Shown here: in pieces, positions 1 to 9,010 of the stretch
Layout: every line of letters starts with the position of its first letter
How positions within the stretch are numbered: position 1 is the first letter of the stretch
DNA from: Lujinxingia vulgaris
GTDB taxonomy: Bacteria; Myxococcota_A; Bradymonadia; Bradymonadales; Bradymonadaceae
DNA: 64,000 nucleotides
Reading direction: 5' to 3'
NCBI RefSeq assembly: GCF_007997015.1
Contig: NZ_VOSM01000006.1
Location: 186,001 to 250,000 of the forward strand
Translations under genes and position numbers: made by a program
Notes under the pieces: model-generated
The model's input: only the letters and a program-made list of their open reading frames with translations
Told to the model about the DNA's origin: nothing
The model's database searches: none

Positions 1-1140
1 GTGGGGGCCGGGTTTACGGTATATCGGCGAGGGGAGTGTGTGGTCGATCTCTGGGGTGGAATGGCCGATGTGGCGTCGAAAGCCCCCTGGCGCGAAGATA
101 CCCGCGTGGTGCTCTTCTCGGTGACCAAAGGATTTGTGGCCATGGCGCTGCATCTTCTGGCGAGTCGCGGCAAGCTCGACTGGGACGCACCGGTCGAGAC
201 CTACTGGCCCGGTTTTGCCCGCAACGGCAAAGAGGGCATGACGGTCGCCACCCTGCTCGGCCACCGCGGTGGTCTGGCGGGCCTGGACACTTCGCTGACG
301 ATGGACGATGTCACCAACCCGGCGCGCGCCGCCGTGCTCCTGGAGGCTCTGGAGTCGCAAAAACCTTTGTGGGAGGCAGGTTCAGACCAGGGCTACCACG
401 CGATCACCTTTGGGATGTACGCCCGCGAGCTTTTTGAGCGCATCTGCCCCGGCGCCGATCTCGGGGAGTTCTTGCGTCGCGAGCTCTTTGAGCCCCTGGG
501 CTCCGATGTGTACCTGGGCACGCCGGCGCAGTTTGATAAGGACATCGCGACCCTCTATCCGCCGGCGAAGCCGGCGCGGGTGGCGAAGATGCTCACCAAC
601 GCCCTGACCCAGCCTCAATCGACCGAGGCCCGCGTGCTCGGCCAGTTTGTGCGCCGCGGCTCACCGATGCGCCGCGCGTTTTTGAACCCGCAGGTCCCCG
701 GCGATGATGTGACCGTCTACAATCAGCCGCCGGCGCGCCGCGCCGTGCTGGGCTGGGCCTCGGCCACCGGCAGCGCCCACGGCGTGGCCCGCGCCTATCT
801 GCCTTTCGCCTCCAAAGGAAAGTTTGAGGGTCAGCGCTACCTCAAGGCCACCGCGCTCAAGTCAGTCTACGCGCGCCAGGGCTGGTCGCAGAACGACCTT
901 GTGCTGCAAAAGCCCATCGGCTGGTCGCACGGGTTCTGCAAAGAGGAGCGCCACCTCTTCTCACCAAACCCCGAGTCCTTCGGGCACCCGGGCATGGGCG
1001 GCGCGCTGGGCTGGGCGGACCCGGTCGAAGAGATCGCCATCGGCTACGCGATGAACTTCATGGACTGGCGCATTCGATCGCCGCGCGCGCTGGCGCTCTG
1101 CCGGGCGCTCTATGATAGTCCCGGGGTGATTGAGGGCTGA
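1..1140 (+). CDS. Serine hydrolase of the beta-lactamase family (EstB/class C type), 5' end outside window
   Basis: The frame is open from base 1 to a TGA at 1138-1140 (379 residues visible). The motif SVTK near residue 40 is the SxxK nucleophile/lysine pair of serine beta-lactamase-fold esterases and DD-peptidases, preceded by a VDLWGG stretch typical of the EstB-like subgroup. Relatives normally have some 25-40 residues before this point, so the GTG at base 1 is probably internal and the true start lies upstream. No signal peptide is visible, which fits a cytoplasmic esterase, but the N-terminus is missing. Substrate cannot be told from sequence. A bidirectional terminator follows 34 bases after the stop. 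Confidence 0.85.
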   Translation: MGAGFTVYRRGECVVDLWGGMADVASKAPWREDTRVVLFSVTKGFVAMALHLLASRGKLDWDAPVETYWPGFARNGKEGMTVATLLGHRGGLAGLDTSLTMDDVTNPARAAVLLEALESQKPLWEAGSDQGYHAITFGMYARELFERICPGADLGEFLRRELFEPLGSDVYLGTPAQFDKDIATLYPPAKPARVAKMLTNALTQPQSTEARVLGQFVRRGSPMRRAFLNPQVPGDDVTVYNQPPARRAVLGWASATGSAHGVARAYLPFASKGKFEGQRYLKATALKSVYARQGWSQNDLVLQKPIGWSHGFCKEERHLFSPNPESFGHPGMGGALGWADPVEEIAIGYAMNFMDWRIRSPRALALCRALYDSPGVIEG

Positions 1141-1173
1141 GTTTTCCACAGCTTTCGCACAGGCCCTGTGCAC

Positions 1174-1215
1174 AAAAAAAGCCCGCCCCACCTCTTAAGG
1201 TGGCGCGGGCTTTTT
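1174..1215. terminator. Bidirectional rho-independent terminator
   Basis: Stem arms around GCCCGC..CCACCT and AGGTGGCGCGGGC close a short CTTA loop, with an A-run before and a T-run after. It lies between the convergent ends of the serine hydrolase (plus) and the small lipoprotein (minus) and can serve both. Confidence 0.85.
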
Positions 1216-1267
1216 CGTTCACGCGCGGGCTCGAAAGTTAACACCGAAGCCCCGCGCGACGTGTGGC

Positions 1268-1633
1268 TCAGTTGGTGCAGACGTTGCCGGCGCGGCATTC
1301 ATTGATAGCCGAGAAGGTGTCCAGCCAGCTTCCATCACATGCGGCGACGTTGATGCGATCGAGGCAGCGATCGAATTGCGTCTCGTTGATGCGACCATTG
1401 TCGCATTCGCTGGCCGGCCAGACTTCATTGAATCGATCTTTCTGATCGATGATGCAATCCGAGACCGATTCGTATTCGCCGCCATCTCCGATGTTGCCGC
1501 ACTCATCTACTCGGTCGCAGTAGGTCTCGGCGGCCTCGTCGCGGTAGTCCTCACGCGTGGGCTCTCCGCATCCGAAGAGGGGGAGGGCCAGAGCGAGCAT
1601 AAGAGACGATTTCAGAACTGCAGTGATGCGCAT
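1268..1633 (-). CDS. Small Cys-rich lipoprotein, function unknown
   Basis: 121 residues. A hydrophobic leader ends in the lipobox LPLFGC with the modified cysteine at residue 22. The mature part has about nine cysteines in a spaced pattern beginning YCDRVDECG, as in short Cys-rich lipoproteins of myxobacteria-like genomes. The start at 1633 was chosen because GGAGG lies five bases before this ATG on the minus strand; an ATG four codons upstream overlaps that ribosome binding site. Probably an envelope protein stabilised by disulfides. No enzymatic motif is visible. Confidence 0.75.
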   Translation of the reverse strand: MRITAVLKSSLMLALALPLFGCGEPTREDYRDEAAETYCDRVDECGNIGDGGEYESVSDCIIDQKDRFNEVWPASECDNGRINETQFDRCLDRINVAACDGSWLDTFSAINECRAGNVCTN

Positions 1634-1645
1634 GTCATCCTCCAT

Positions 1646-2160
1646 ACATGAAAGCTAACTACCAACGAACTGAGGGGCGTACTTGCTGAGAACCTGCTGA
1701 TGAAGCCGGAGTTGGAGAAGATATCGCCTTGGAGCGGAGAAGTAGTGGTAAGACCCCAGATCGCACAAAGTCTGGCGAAGGTGGAAGGAATCGTACATCT
1801 ACAATCTATGGCGAGAAGGCCCACAACACGAAGTTGTCGGGCTTGATAAGGGGACGGGCCTCGCCGGTGCGACAGGCTGTCGCTTCGTGGCGAGAAGTTC
1901 TTGGGGTGAGCTGATAACGACTCTTCCCCAACCCCGGCTTCATCAACATCTGTTTGTGTAACCACCTGCTCTAAGGTTCAAGTAACGCCTTGCTAAGATT
2001 GGTTCGCGATCGCCGCCGAAAGGCGCCGGGATAACGCGATGGCCGCCCGGAGGCATTCCATCTTCAAAGGGTCCGACGCTGAAAGAGGCGGTTGCTCTCC
2101 CACACTGTAATCACATGTAGGATAAAAATCAAAGATTGCTCCCCCTTTCGGGGGAAATTT
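1646..2160. other. Intergenic stretch without a recognised gene
   Basis: About 500 bases of noticeably lower GC than the neighbourhood. Open frames here have no homologue I recognise, no good ribosome binding site and atypical codon use. A CCCCC/GGGGG hairpin at about 2141-2154 sits next to the terminator of the efflux operon. Otherwise I see nothing. Confidence 0.5.
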
Positions 2161-2188
2161 GGCCCGCGCGCTGTGTGCCGCGCGGGCC
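2161..2188 (-). terminator. Terminator of the RND efflux operon
   Basis: A perfect 10-bp stem (GGCCCGCGCG paired with CGCGCGGGCC) around an 8-base loop, six bases beyond the stop codon of the minus-strand permease gene, followed in the direction of transcription by an AT-rich AAATTT. Confidence 0.7.
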
Positions 2189-2194
2189 AGAAGA

Positions 2195-5100
2195 TCAGGG
2201 GTCGAGGCCCTCGACCAGGGTCTGAAGGTTGTAGACGGCCATCTCCAGCTGCAGTTCATCCTGCACCCGGGCGAGCTGAGCCAGGCGCAGCTGGTCTTGC
2301 GCGTTGATCACATCGAGCTGGGTGGCCACGCCGTAGCGGAAGGCCGTCTCGGCCTGCTCCACACCGCGTTGGGCGAGCTCCAGCTCGGTGACGCCACTGT
2401 CGAGCTGAATGCGCGCGGCTTCGACATCGGCACGGGCCTGGTCGATCTCCGAGGCGATCTGGTGACGGGTCTGCTCCTGACGAAGCTCAGCGGCGACGCG
2501 CTGGGCCTGGGCCTGCTTGAGCTGCGCTTCGCGCAGCCCCCCGTCCCACAGCGTCCACTCCGCGCCCAGGGTCAGAATCCAGCGCGGGTCGCCGGGAGCA
2601 AGCGCGGTGGACTTGCCGCCGCCGTAGCTAAACGTCGCCGAGAGCGAGGGCAGATACTGGTAGTAGATATCTTCGATGCCCAGATCGGCGACCTCCATGG
2701 CCAGGCGGTTGACCTCAAAGGCGGCGCGGTTCTCTTCAGCGCGCTCCATCAGATTGTCACCCTGCACCTCCTCGGGACGCGCAGGGACCTCGACGTCGAA
2801 GTCGTCGTCGGTTTGCAGAAGTTCGGCAAAGGCTTTGCGCACCTGGATGTACTGCTGACGCGCGCGGTCGACTTCTTTCTGTGTTTGCACCGCGCGAAGT
2901 TGTGCGCGGGTGAGCTCAAACTCGGTGGCGGTGCCCGCGGCGACCTGCGCCTCGGTAAACCCGAGCACGGTCTGGGCGGAGAGGGCCTGCTGCACGCTGA
3001 TATCGATCATGCGCCGCACCATCACCAGGTTGAAGTAGGTCGAGACGGCGGCCTGATCGAGCGCCTCGCGGGTCATCTCGACCTGGGCCTGCGCCAGATC
3101 GCGCTGGGCGTAGGCCTGGCGAATCAAGGGCCAGGAGCGGAAGTTCACGCGCATCGACGCGGCCACATTCCAGCGGTAGTCCGTCTTGGGCTGCACCACC
3201 GAGGGGGGCACCTCGATGCCCGGTGGGAGGCTGTCGCCGAAGTCCAGCACGACCTCCTCTTCGTTGACGGTGTAGTTGCCGCTGGCCGTAAAGCGGGGGA
3301 AGAGCGCGCTGTAGGCCTGACGAATCACGGTGTTGGCCGAGTCGACCTGGTTCTGAGCCAGGCGCACATCGAAGGACTGCTCGCGCACAAGCTGGCGCGC
3401 CTCATTGAGCGTCAGCGTACGGGCGACCTCGATGGTAACCTCGCTCTCGATCTCGGCGTCGTTGAGCTCGCGGCGTTCAATCTGGCCGGGATCGTCGACT
3501 TCGGGGAAGAGCTCCTCACCTTCGGCCTGCGTCTGCGCCTCATCGCTGGCCGGCGCTTCCTGGGCGGAGGTGACCGCCGGCAGCACCAGCATCACCAGCG
3601 AGAGCACCAGTCCGGCGGCCGCCACGCGCTTGAGCAAACGCTGCGAGAGGTCGGAGAGGCTGTCGAACATCGAGTAGAGCACCGGCACCACCACAAGCGT
3701 GAGCACCGTCGCTACCAGCAGACCGCCGGTGACCGCGACGCCCATCGGGCCCCACATCTCCACCGACGCCCCGCCGAAGGTCACCGACTGATCGATAAAG
3801 TCGATGCTCACGCCGAGCACGATGGGCAGAAGACCCAGAATGGTCGTGACGGCGGTGAGCATCACCGGGCGGAAGCGCACAAGCCCGGCTTGAATCAGCG
3901 CATCGCGGCGATCCCAGCCGCGGGCGCGCAGCTGGTTGATGTAGTCGATGAGCACGATGGCGTTGTTCACCACAACCCCGGCCAGGCTGATGATGCCAAT
4001 ACCGGTCATGATGATGCCGAAGGGGGCCTGCGTGATGATCAGGCTCCACAACACGCCGATGAGGCTCAAGAAGACGGTGAACATGATGATGAAGGGCTGG
4101 GCGATCGAGTTGAACTGGGTCACCAGAATCAAAAGGATCAAGAAGACCGCGGCGAGCAGGGCGTTACCCAGAAAGGCCGCGGCTTCTTCCTGATCCTGGC
4201 TCTCGCCGGTGTAGCGAATCTCGTAGCCGGCCGGGAGCTGCAGGTCGGTCAGACGCTTCTGAGCTTCCGCCAGGGCATCAGCGGCCAGGTAACCGTCGGC
4301 GACGTTGCCGCTGACGGTGACCACGCGCTCCTGATCTTTGCGGCGGATCGAGCCGCTACCGCCTCGCACCACAACTTCGGCGACTTCCACCAGCGGGACG
4401 TGCACGCCGTCTTTGTTGACGACGGTCAGCTGGCTGATGTCGGCGATGGCCTTGCGGCGATCTTCGGGAAGACGCACCAGGATGTCGTACTCCTCATCGG
4501 CCTCGCGGAAGACGCCGGCCTCGCTGCCGTTGATGGCCGTGCGCACCGTCTGCGCCACCGACTGCGTGCTCAGGCCGAGGACCGCGGCGCGCGCCCGATC
4601 GATCTCGACATGAATCTCGGGACGCGTCAGCTCCAGGTTGTCGGTCAGGTCGATAACCCCTTCGATGGTGCGCACCTCTTGCATGACCTGCTGGGAGATG
4701 CGCGCCAGGGTGGGAAGATCATCGCCGGCGATCTCAATGGAGACCGGGTCGCCGGTGGGCGGGCCCATGCTCTGGGTCGCCATGATGATCTCGGCGCCGG
4801 GGACCTTCGAGAAGGTCTGGCGCAGCTTCTCGATAAAGTCGTTGGGATCGCTGGGCTGATCTTCGATCGACTTAAGCTCCACGGTGATCTGACCGTAGTG
4901 TGGCGCCTCACCGCCGCCGCCGGCCTGACCGCCACCCTGGGTGCCGGTGTCGGTGATCCAGGCCGTCACAAGATCGGGGGCGGTGGAAAGAGGGCCCTGC
5001 AGGCCTTCGAGCGTGCTGCGGGTCTCCTCGATGTTGGTGCCGTCAGGCAGCGTGACCTGCACGCTGAACTGCTCCGGGGTGGTCTTGGGGAAGAACTCCA

Positions 5101-6772
5101 CCCCGCGCGAGGTCGCGCCGAAGATCACGAAGGTGCCCACAAATACGCCGACCGCGATGAAGGTCACGATGATGCGGTGGTTGAGTGAGAACTCCAGCGT
5201 GTTGCGGTAGGCACGGTAGATAAAGAGGTCGGGCACCGAGTCTTCATCGAAACTCACGCCGTCCTGAACCTTGAGCAAGGTGGCGCAGAGCGTGGGGTTG
5301 ATGACCAGCGCCACAAAAAGCGAGCTCAAGAGCGTGATGATGACCGTCAGAGGCAAGAATCCCATGAACTCGCCCATCACCCCGGGCCAGAAGAGCATCG
5401 GGAAGAAGGCCGCAACCGTGGTGGCGGTGGAGGCGATGACCGCCCAGCCCACCTCTTTTGTGCCATCGTAGGCGGCGGTGACGCGATCTTTGCCGGTGGA
5501 GGCGTGGCGGTAGATGTTTTCGACGATCACGATCGCGTTATCGACGAGCATCCCCAGCGCCAGCAGCAGGCTGAAGAGCACGACCATGTTGAGCGTGATG
5601 CCCAGCATCGAGAGCACCAGGAAGGTGATGAGCATGCTCATCGGCACACTCACCGCCACGAAGAGCGCGTTGCGGGCGCCGCCCATAAAGAAGAAGAGCA
5701 CCAGGAGCACCAGGAGCATGCCGCTGATGATGTTGTTCTCCAGCTCACGCACGGTCGAGGCGATGCTCTTGGACATGTCGTTGACGATGGTGATCTGCAC
5801 GGACTCGCCAGCCTGCTGATCGTAGCGGTCGATGACCTCTTTGGCGGCCTCGGCAATCGCCACGATGTTCTCACCGCTGCGCTTGACGATGGCCAGGCTG
5901 ACGTTGGTCTTGGTCACCGGGACGCGCTCGCCAGCGGCGTTCTCTTTCCAGGTGGTCAGGCGGCTGAAGGTCGTGGGATCTTCAAAACCGTCTTCGATCT
6001 CGGCGACATCGCGCAGGTAGATGGGATTTCCGCCGGGCGACTTGACGACGATGTGGCGCATCGACTCGAGCTCGTCGAACTCACCGGCGACGCGCACGGT
6101 GTACTTCATCGAGCCGATGTCGATGGAGCCGCCGGGCAGGTTGATGTTCTCGGTCTGCAGGGCGGTGCTGACGTCGTTGGCCGAGACGCCCAGCTGGCGC
6201 ATGCGCTCGGGGTTAAGCAGCACGTGGATCTCACGCTCAACGCCGCCGGCCAGGCTGACGCGCAGCACGCCGGGCAGCGCCTCGAGATCTTCCTGCATGT
6301 CTTCGGCCAGCGCTTTGAGGCGCACCGGGTCGAGATCGCCGGCGACGTTGGCCACAAGGATCGGCCAGTCGCTGGAGTTGATCTCCATGACCTCGGTGTC
6401 TTCGGCGTCCGGGGGAAGATCGGGCTTGGCTTTGTCGACCTCCACGCGGATGCGCTGGAGAACTTCGTCGATGTCGACCTCCGGATCGAACTCCAGCACG
6501 ATCAACGAGGCGCTCTCGGCGCTGGTGGAGGTCATCTCCTTGAGATCGCGCAGGTTTTTGAACTGCCGCTCCATCGGCTGGGTGACCAGCGTCTCAATGT
6601 CGGCCGGCGAGACCCCGAAGTAGGGGGTCGAAACCATGACGATGGGAATGGCGATGTCGGGAGCGGCCTCGCGCGGGAGGCTGCGGTAGCTGAGCAGGCC
6701 GCCGATGATGATGCAGGCGATCAGCACATAAACGGCGACGGCATGATCGATGGAAAAGCGCGTCAGTCTCAC
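2195..6772 (-). CDS. RND efflux permease fused in frame to a TolC-like outer membrane factor
   Basis: One frame of 1525 residues. Residues 1-1045 are an AcrB-type RND permease: first membrane helix at about 10-30, two large periplasmic loops, and the TM4 relay motif VDNAIVIVEN with a single Asp (D411, followed by Asn where AcrB has Asp-Asp). A hydrophobic segment ending VTSAQ at about 1047-1070 looks like an internal signal peptide. Residues from about 1100 to 1525 are a TolC/OEP domain with two coiled-coil repeats (LTLNEARQLVREQ near its start). The family norm is two separate genes of about 1030 and 450 residues. The GTG start overlaps the adaptor stop by four bases, so translation is probably coupled. 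Substrate unknown; the regulator suggests hydrophobic toxic compounds. An internal start at the Met of MFDSLSDLSQRL could make the outer-membrane part separately. Confidence 0.9.
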   Translation of the reverse strand: MRLTRFSIDHAVAVYVLIACIIIGGLLSYRSLPREAAPDIAIPIVMVSTPYFGVSPADIETLVTQPMERQFKNLRDLKEMTSTSAESASLIVLEFDPEVDIDEVLQRIRVEVDKAKPDLPPDAEDTEVMEINSSDWPILVANVAGDLDPVRLKALAEDMQEDLEALPGVLRVSLAGGVEREIHVLLNPERMRQLGVSANDVSTALQTENINLPGGSIDIGSMKYTVRVAGEFDELESMRHIVVKSPGGNPIYLRDVAEIEDGFEDPTTFSRLTTWKENAAGERVPVTKTNVSLAIVKRSGENIVAIAEAAKEVIDRYDQQAGESVQITIVNDMSKSIASTVRELENNIISGMLLVLLVLFFFMGGARNALFVAVSVPMSMLITFLVLSMLGITLNMVVLFSLLLALGMLVDNAIVIVENIYRHASTGKDRVTAAYDGTKEVGWAVIASTATTVAAFFPMLFWPGVMGEFMGFLPLTVIITLLSSLFVALVINPTLCATLLKVQDGVSFDEDSVPDLFIYRAYRNTLEFSLNHRIIVTFIAVGVFVGTFVIFGATSRGVEFFPKTTPEQFSVQVTLPDGTNIEETRSTLEGLQGPLSTAPDLVTAWITDTGTQGGGQAGGGGEAPHYGQITVELKSIEDQPSDPNDFIEKLRQTFSKVPGAEIIMATQSMGPPTGDPVSIEIAGDDLPTLARISQQVMQEVRTIEGVIDLTDNLELTRPEIHVEIDRARAAVLGLSTQSVAQTVRTAINGSEAGVFREADEEYDILVRLPEDRRKAIADISQLTVVNKDGVHVPLVEVAEVVVRGGSGSIRRKDQERVVTVSGNVADGYLAADALAEAQKRLTDLQLPAGYEIRYTGESQDQEEAAAFLGNALLAAVFLILLILVTQFNSIAQPFIIMFTVFLSLIGVLWSLIITQAPFGIIMTGIGIISLAGVVVNNAIVLIDYINQLRARGWDRRDALIQAGLVRFRPVMLTAVTTILGLLPIVLGVSIDFIDQSVTFGGASVEMWGPMGVAVTGGLLVATVLTLVVVPVLYSMFDSLSDLSQRLLKRVAAAGLVLSLVMLVLPAVTSAQEAPASDEAQTQAEGEELFPEVDDPGQIERRELNDAEIESEVTIEVARTLTLNEARQLVREQSFDVRLAQNQVDSANTVIRQAYSALFPRFTASGNYTVNEEEVVLDFGDSLPPGIEVPPSVVQPKTDYRWNVAASMRVNFRSWPLIRQAYAQRDLAQAQVEMTREALDQAAVSTYFNLVMVRRMIDISVQQALSAQTVLGFTEAQVAAGTATEFELTRAQLRAVQTQKEVDRARQQYIQVRKAFAELLQTDDDFDVEVPARPEEVQGDNLMERAEENRAAFEVNRLAMEVADLGIEDIYYQYLPSLSATFSYGGGKSTALAPGDPRWILTLGAEWTLWDGGLREAQLKQAQAQRVAAELRQEQTRHQIASEIDQARADVEAARIQLDSGVTELELAQRGVEQAETAFRYGVATQLDVINAQDQLRLAQLARVQDELQLEMAVYNLQTLVEGLDP

Positions 6773-7869
6773 AGCGTCTCCTTGGCGGCAGCGGCCGAGG
6801 CGTGGGGATCATCAACGACGTCGACCCGGGTGCCGGAGACCAGCGCGCGGTGGCCGCGCACAATCAGGCGATCGCCGGCGCTCAAGCCTTCGGTGATCAT
6901 GATGTGGGTGGCGTTGCCCGGACCCACTTTGACCTGGCGAAGCTCGGCGGTGCCGTCTTCATTGACGACCATTGTCTCGCGGGCGTTGTAGCCTTCGAGC
7001 ACCGCCTCGCGAGGGACCATGATGACCTGTTCGTAGTGCTCGCGCTCAAAGCGCAGGTCGGCGCGCATCCCGGGGCGGATCTGCAGATCTTCGTTGTCGA
7101 TGCGGATCTCCACCGGGTAGGTGCTGGTGGCGCCCAGGGGGCGCAGGCCCACGCGGTGGATGGTGCCCTCAAAGGACTTCTGCAGGGCGGGGAAGTGCAC
7201 CTCGATGGTCTCGCTGTCGCTTAAGTGGCGAAGCTCCGACTCGGGGACCTGGGCGTGCACCACGATGGTGTCGTAAACAATGACCTCGGCCAGGGCCACG
7301 CCCGGGTTGGCGAATTCGCCGGGCTCGGCGGTGCGGTTGACCAGGTAGCCGGCCAGCGGGCTTGTGACGCGGTTTTTGGACACGCCGATGCGCGCCTGGC
7401 GCAGGTTCTGACGGGCGCTCTCCAGGCTGGTGGTCGCCTGATCGATCTGTTGCGGCGTGGCCAGCCCCTCGGAGCGCAGGCGCTGCAGGCGGCGAAGTTC
7501 GCGCTCGGCGGCGTCGACCTGGGTCTGCAGAAGATCGATGCGCGCCGCGTCCAGCTCCACATCAATGCGGAAGATGTTCTGCCCGCGCTTCACTTCTTCG
7601 CCCTCTTCCACATAGGCGTTGAGGATGCGGCCGGGGACCTCCGCCATCAGGCGCACCGCGTCGACCGGCTCGGCGGTCCCGAGCACGTCGAAGGTGTCGG
7701 TGAACTCGGCCGCCTGGAGCGTGACCGCGTTGACCGGCGTGGGCGGGAGCTCTACGCGGGCCTGCTCCGGCTTGCTGGCGGCCTCGGAGTTGCACGCGCC
7801 CATCAAAAGAGCTAACGCCAGCACACCAAGTGCGCGGCGAAGAGGGGAAAGTGTGGCTTTCGAGGTCAT
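6769..7869 (-). CDS. RND periplasmic adaptor (membrane fusion protein), lipoprotein
   Basis: 366 residues. The leader ends LLMGAC, with the lipid-anchored cysteine at residue 26. The body follows HlyD/AcrA order: beta-barrel/lipoyl half (VRLMAEVPGRI.. VEEGEEVKRGQ), a coiled coil at about 100-160, the second lipoyl half (VTSPLAGYLVNRTAEPGEF), then barrel and membrane-proximal domains. It bridges the inner-membrane pump to the outer-membrane channel, which in this operon are fused in one polypeptide. It overlaps the upstream tetR-type gene by ATGA and the downstream permease by GTGA, so the three genes form one tightly coupled operon. Confidence 0.9.
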   Translation of the reverse strand: MTSKATLSPLRRALGVLALALLMGACNSEAASKPEQARVELPPTPVNAVTLQAAEFTDTFDVLGTAEPVDAVRLMAEVPGRILNAYVEEGEEVKRGQNIFRIDVELDAARIDLLQTQVDAAERELRRLQRLRSEGLATPQQIDQATTSLESARQNLRQARIGVSKNRVTSPLAGYLVNRTAEPGEFANPGVALAEVIVYDTIVVHAQVPESELRHLSDSETIEVHFPALQKSFEGTIHRVGLRPLGATSTYPVEIRIDNEDLQIRPGMRADLRFEREHYEQVIMVPREAVLEGYNARETMVVNEDGTAELRQVKVGPGNATHIMITEGLSAGDRLIVRGHRALVSGTRVDVVDDPHASAAAAKETL

Positions 7870-8576
7870 GGTGTCTCCTGGGTGGCGAGCGTTCCCGCGC
7901 CATTAAAAAAGAAGTTCAACAGGCGCTCGCGCGCACCTGATCCGATGTATTCGTTAAGGAGTTGCTCGGGCTCTGAGCAATCACAGGAAAACTCCAGGAT
8001 GCCAAAGGCGATCATCATCTGGTTGTTGATCAGCGCCATAAATTGACCCCCCCAAAAGTGCGTGCTTTGCCCCGGGTGTGGCAAAAGCTCCCCGCGCGCC
8101 ACGCCGGCCTCGAAGACCTTATGGAGTAACCCGTGGGATTTTTGCTGCATGGCGACGATGTCGGCCCCCGGTCGACTCTGTACCGGCCCGAAAAGCACCG
8201 CGTACACAAAACGCACAAGCTCCGGGGCGATTTTCACCCCGTCGAAGAAGGTGTGGGCGATGGCGTCGAGGCGATCGCGCACATGCTCATGTTGAGCGAT
8301 GGCGTCTTCGATGGCTTGATGCAGCGCTTCGACGACAAAATCGAGCAGCCGATGAAACACCCCCTCTTTGCTCTCGAAGTAGTAATAGAGCATGGGGTTT
8401 GTGACATCGGCCTCCTGCACGATCTCGCGCACGCTGGTGGCGGAGTAGCCTTTTTGGCCAAAGAGGCGAGCGGCGGCGATGAGAATGCGCGCAGCATTCT
8501 CGTTGAGGCCGCTCTCAACGAGCGACGCGATCAACGGGGGCGGAGGCTGTGGAGGGGAGGGGGTCGGGGTACTCAT
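7866..8576 (-). CDS. TetR-family repressor of the efflux operon
   Basis: 236 residues. The N-terminal helix-turn-helix spans about residues 25-70 (AARLFGQKGYSATSVREIVQEA then NPMLYYYFESKEGV), the canonical TetR signature. The C-terminal ligand domain is typical in length. A proline-rich tail precedes the HTH (residues 4-14). It is first in the operon with adaptor and pump, and two palindromes matching TetR-type operators lie just upstream, so autoregulation and pump repression are likely. Ligand unknown. The start is the first ATG; no strong ribosome binding site is visible. Confidence 0.9.
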   Translation of the reverse strand: MSTPTPSPPQPPPPLIASLVESGLNENAARILIAAARLFGQKGYSATSVREIVQEADVTNPMLYYYFESKEGVFHRLLDFVVEALHQAIEDAIAQHEHVRDRLDAIAHTFFDGVKIAPELVRFVYAVLFGPVQSRPGADIVAMQQKSHGLLHKVFEAGVARGELLPHPGQSTHFWGGQFMALINNQMMIAFGILEFSCDCSEPEQLLNEYIGSGARERLLNFFFNGAGTLATQETP

Positions 8577-8630
8577 AGGGTAGGCCGCTACGGAAAGGGG
8601 GGGCGAGCGAAGAGCATCAGCGAGGTTGTT

Positions 8631-8657
8631 TAACGTTCGTTAGGTTAACGAGCGTTA
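8631..8657. promoter_or_regulatory. Tandem palindromic operator upstream of the TetR gene
   Basis: Two copies of TAACG-NN-CGTTA (8631-8642 with TT, 8646-8657 with AG), centres 15 bp apart, 55-81 bases before the repressor start. Paired palindromes of this form are typical TetR-family operators. Confidence 0.7.
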
Positions 8658-8843
8658 GGCAGGAGGGATGATAGGGCCGCAAATTCTGGTGTCAACGGAA
8701 AGATACGATGCAATTTTAGCGTGTTGCATCTTCGAATGATGCACTGCGTCAGGATGCCGCAGGGGCTGACGGGGGTTCACATCGCTGAAAGAAAAATGGC
8801 CTGGGTTCAATCCTCGGTCGTCACAAGCGTTTGTCTGGCCGGG

Positions 8844-8985
8844 CGGAGGATTCCGGCTCTCCGGGCAAAGATTTGCCTGCCAGGGCGGAAGGTTCCGCCT
8901 CCCCGGTGAAAAATTTGCGCCTTATGCCGGAGGGATCCGCCTCTCGGGTGAAAATTTTGTCCGTCAGGGCGGAAGGATCCGTCCC
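8844..8985. repeat. 42-bp-period double-palindrome array, four copies (family 2)
   Basis: Copies of CGGAGGATTCCG / CGGAAGGTTCCG type begin at 8844, 8886, 8928 and 8970, exactly 42 bp apart. Between them lies a second palindrome of GGCAAA-NN-TTTGCC type; in the first unit its centre (8870.5) is 21 bp from that of the first (8849.5). The same architecture recurs ten times at 36709-37099. The last copy runs into GGTCGGTGGGAT and then a half-site of family 1. Confidence 0.85.
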
Positions 8986-9010
8986 TGGTCGGTGGGATGT
9001 GGGTCAGGAC

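Noticed and set aside
1612-1965. 117-residue minus-strand gene
   Set aside because: No homologue, no leader and atypical codon use; it overlaps the start of the small lipoprotein gene.
2159-6991. Very long plus-strand open frames opposite the efflux pump
   Set aside because: They are mirror frames of the RND-TolC gene caused by GC-rich codon bias; the products are His/Asp/Gly-rich with no recognisable domain.
8770-8830. tRNA-like GGTTCAATCC motif
   Set aside because: No acceptor, D or anticodon stem can be formed around it.
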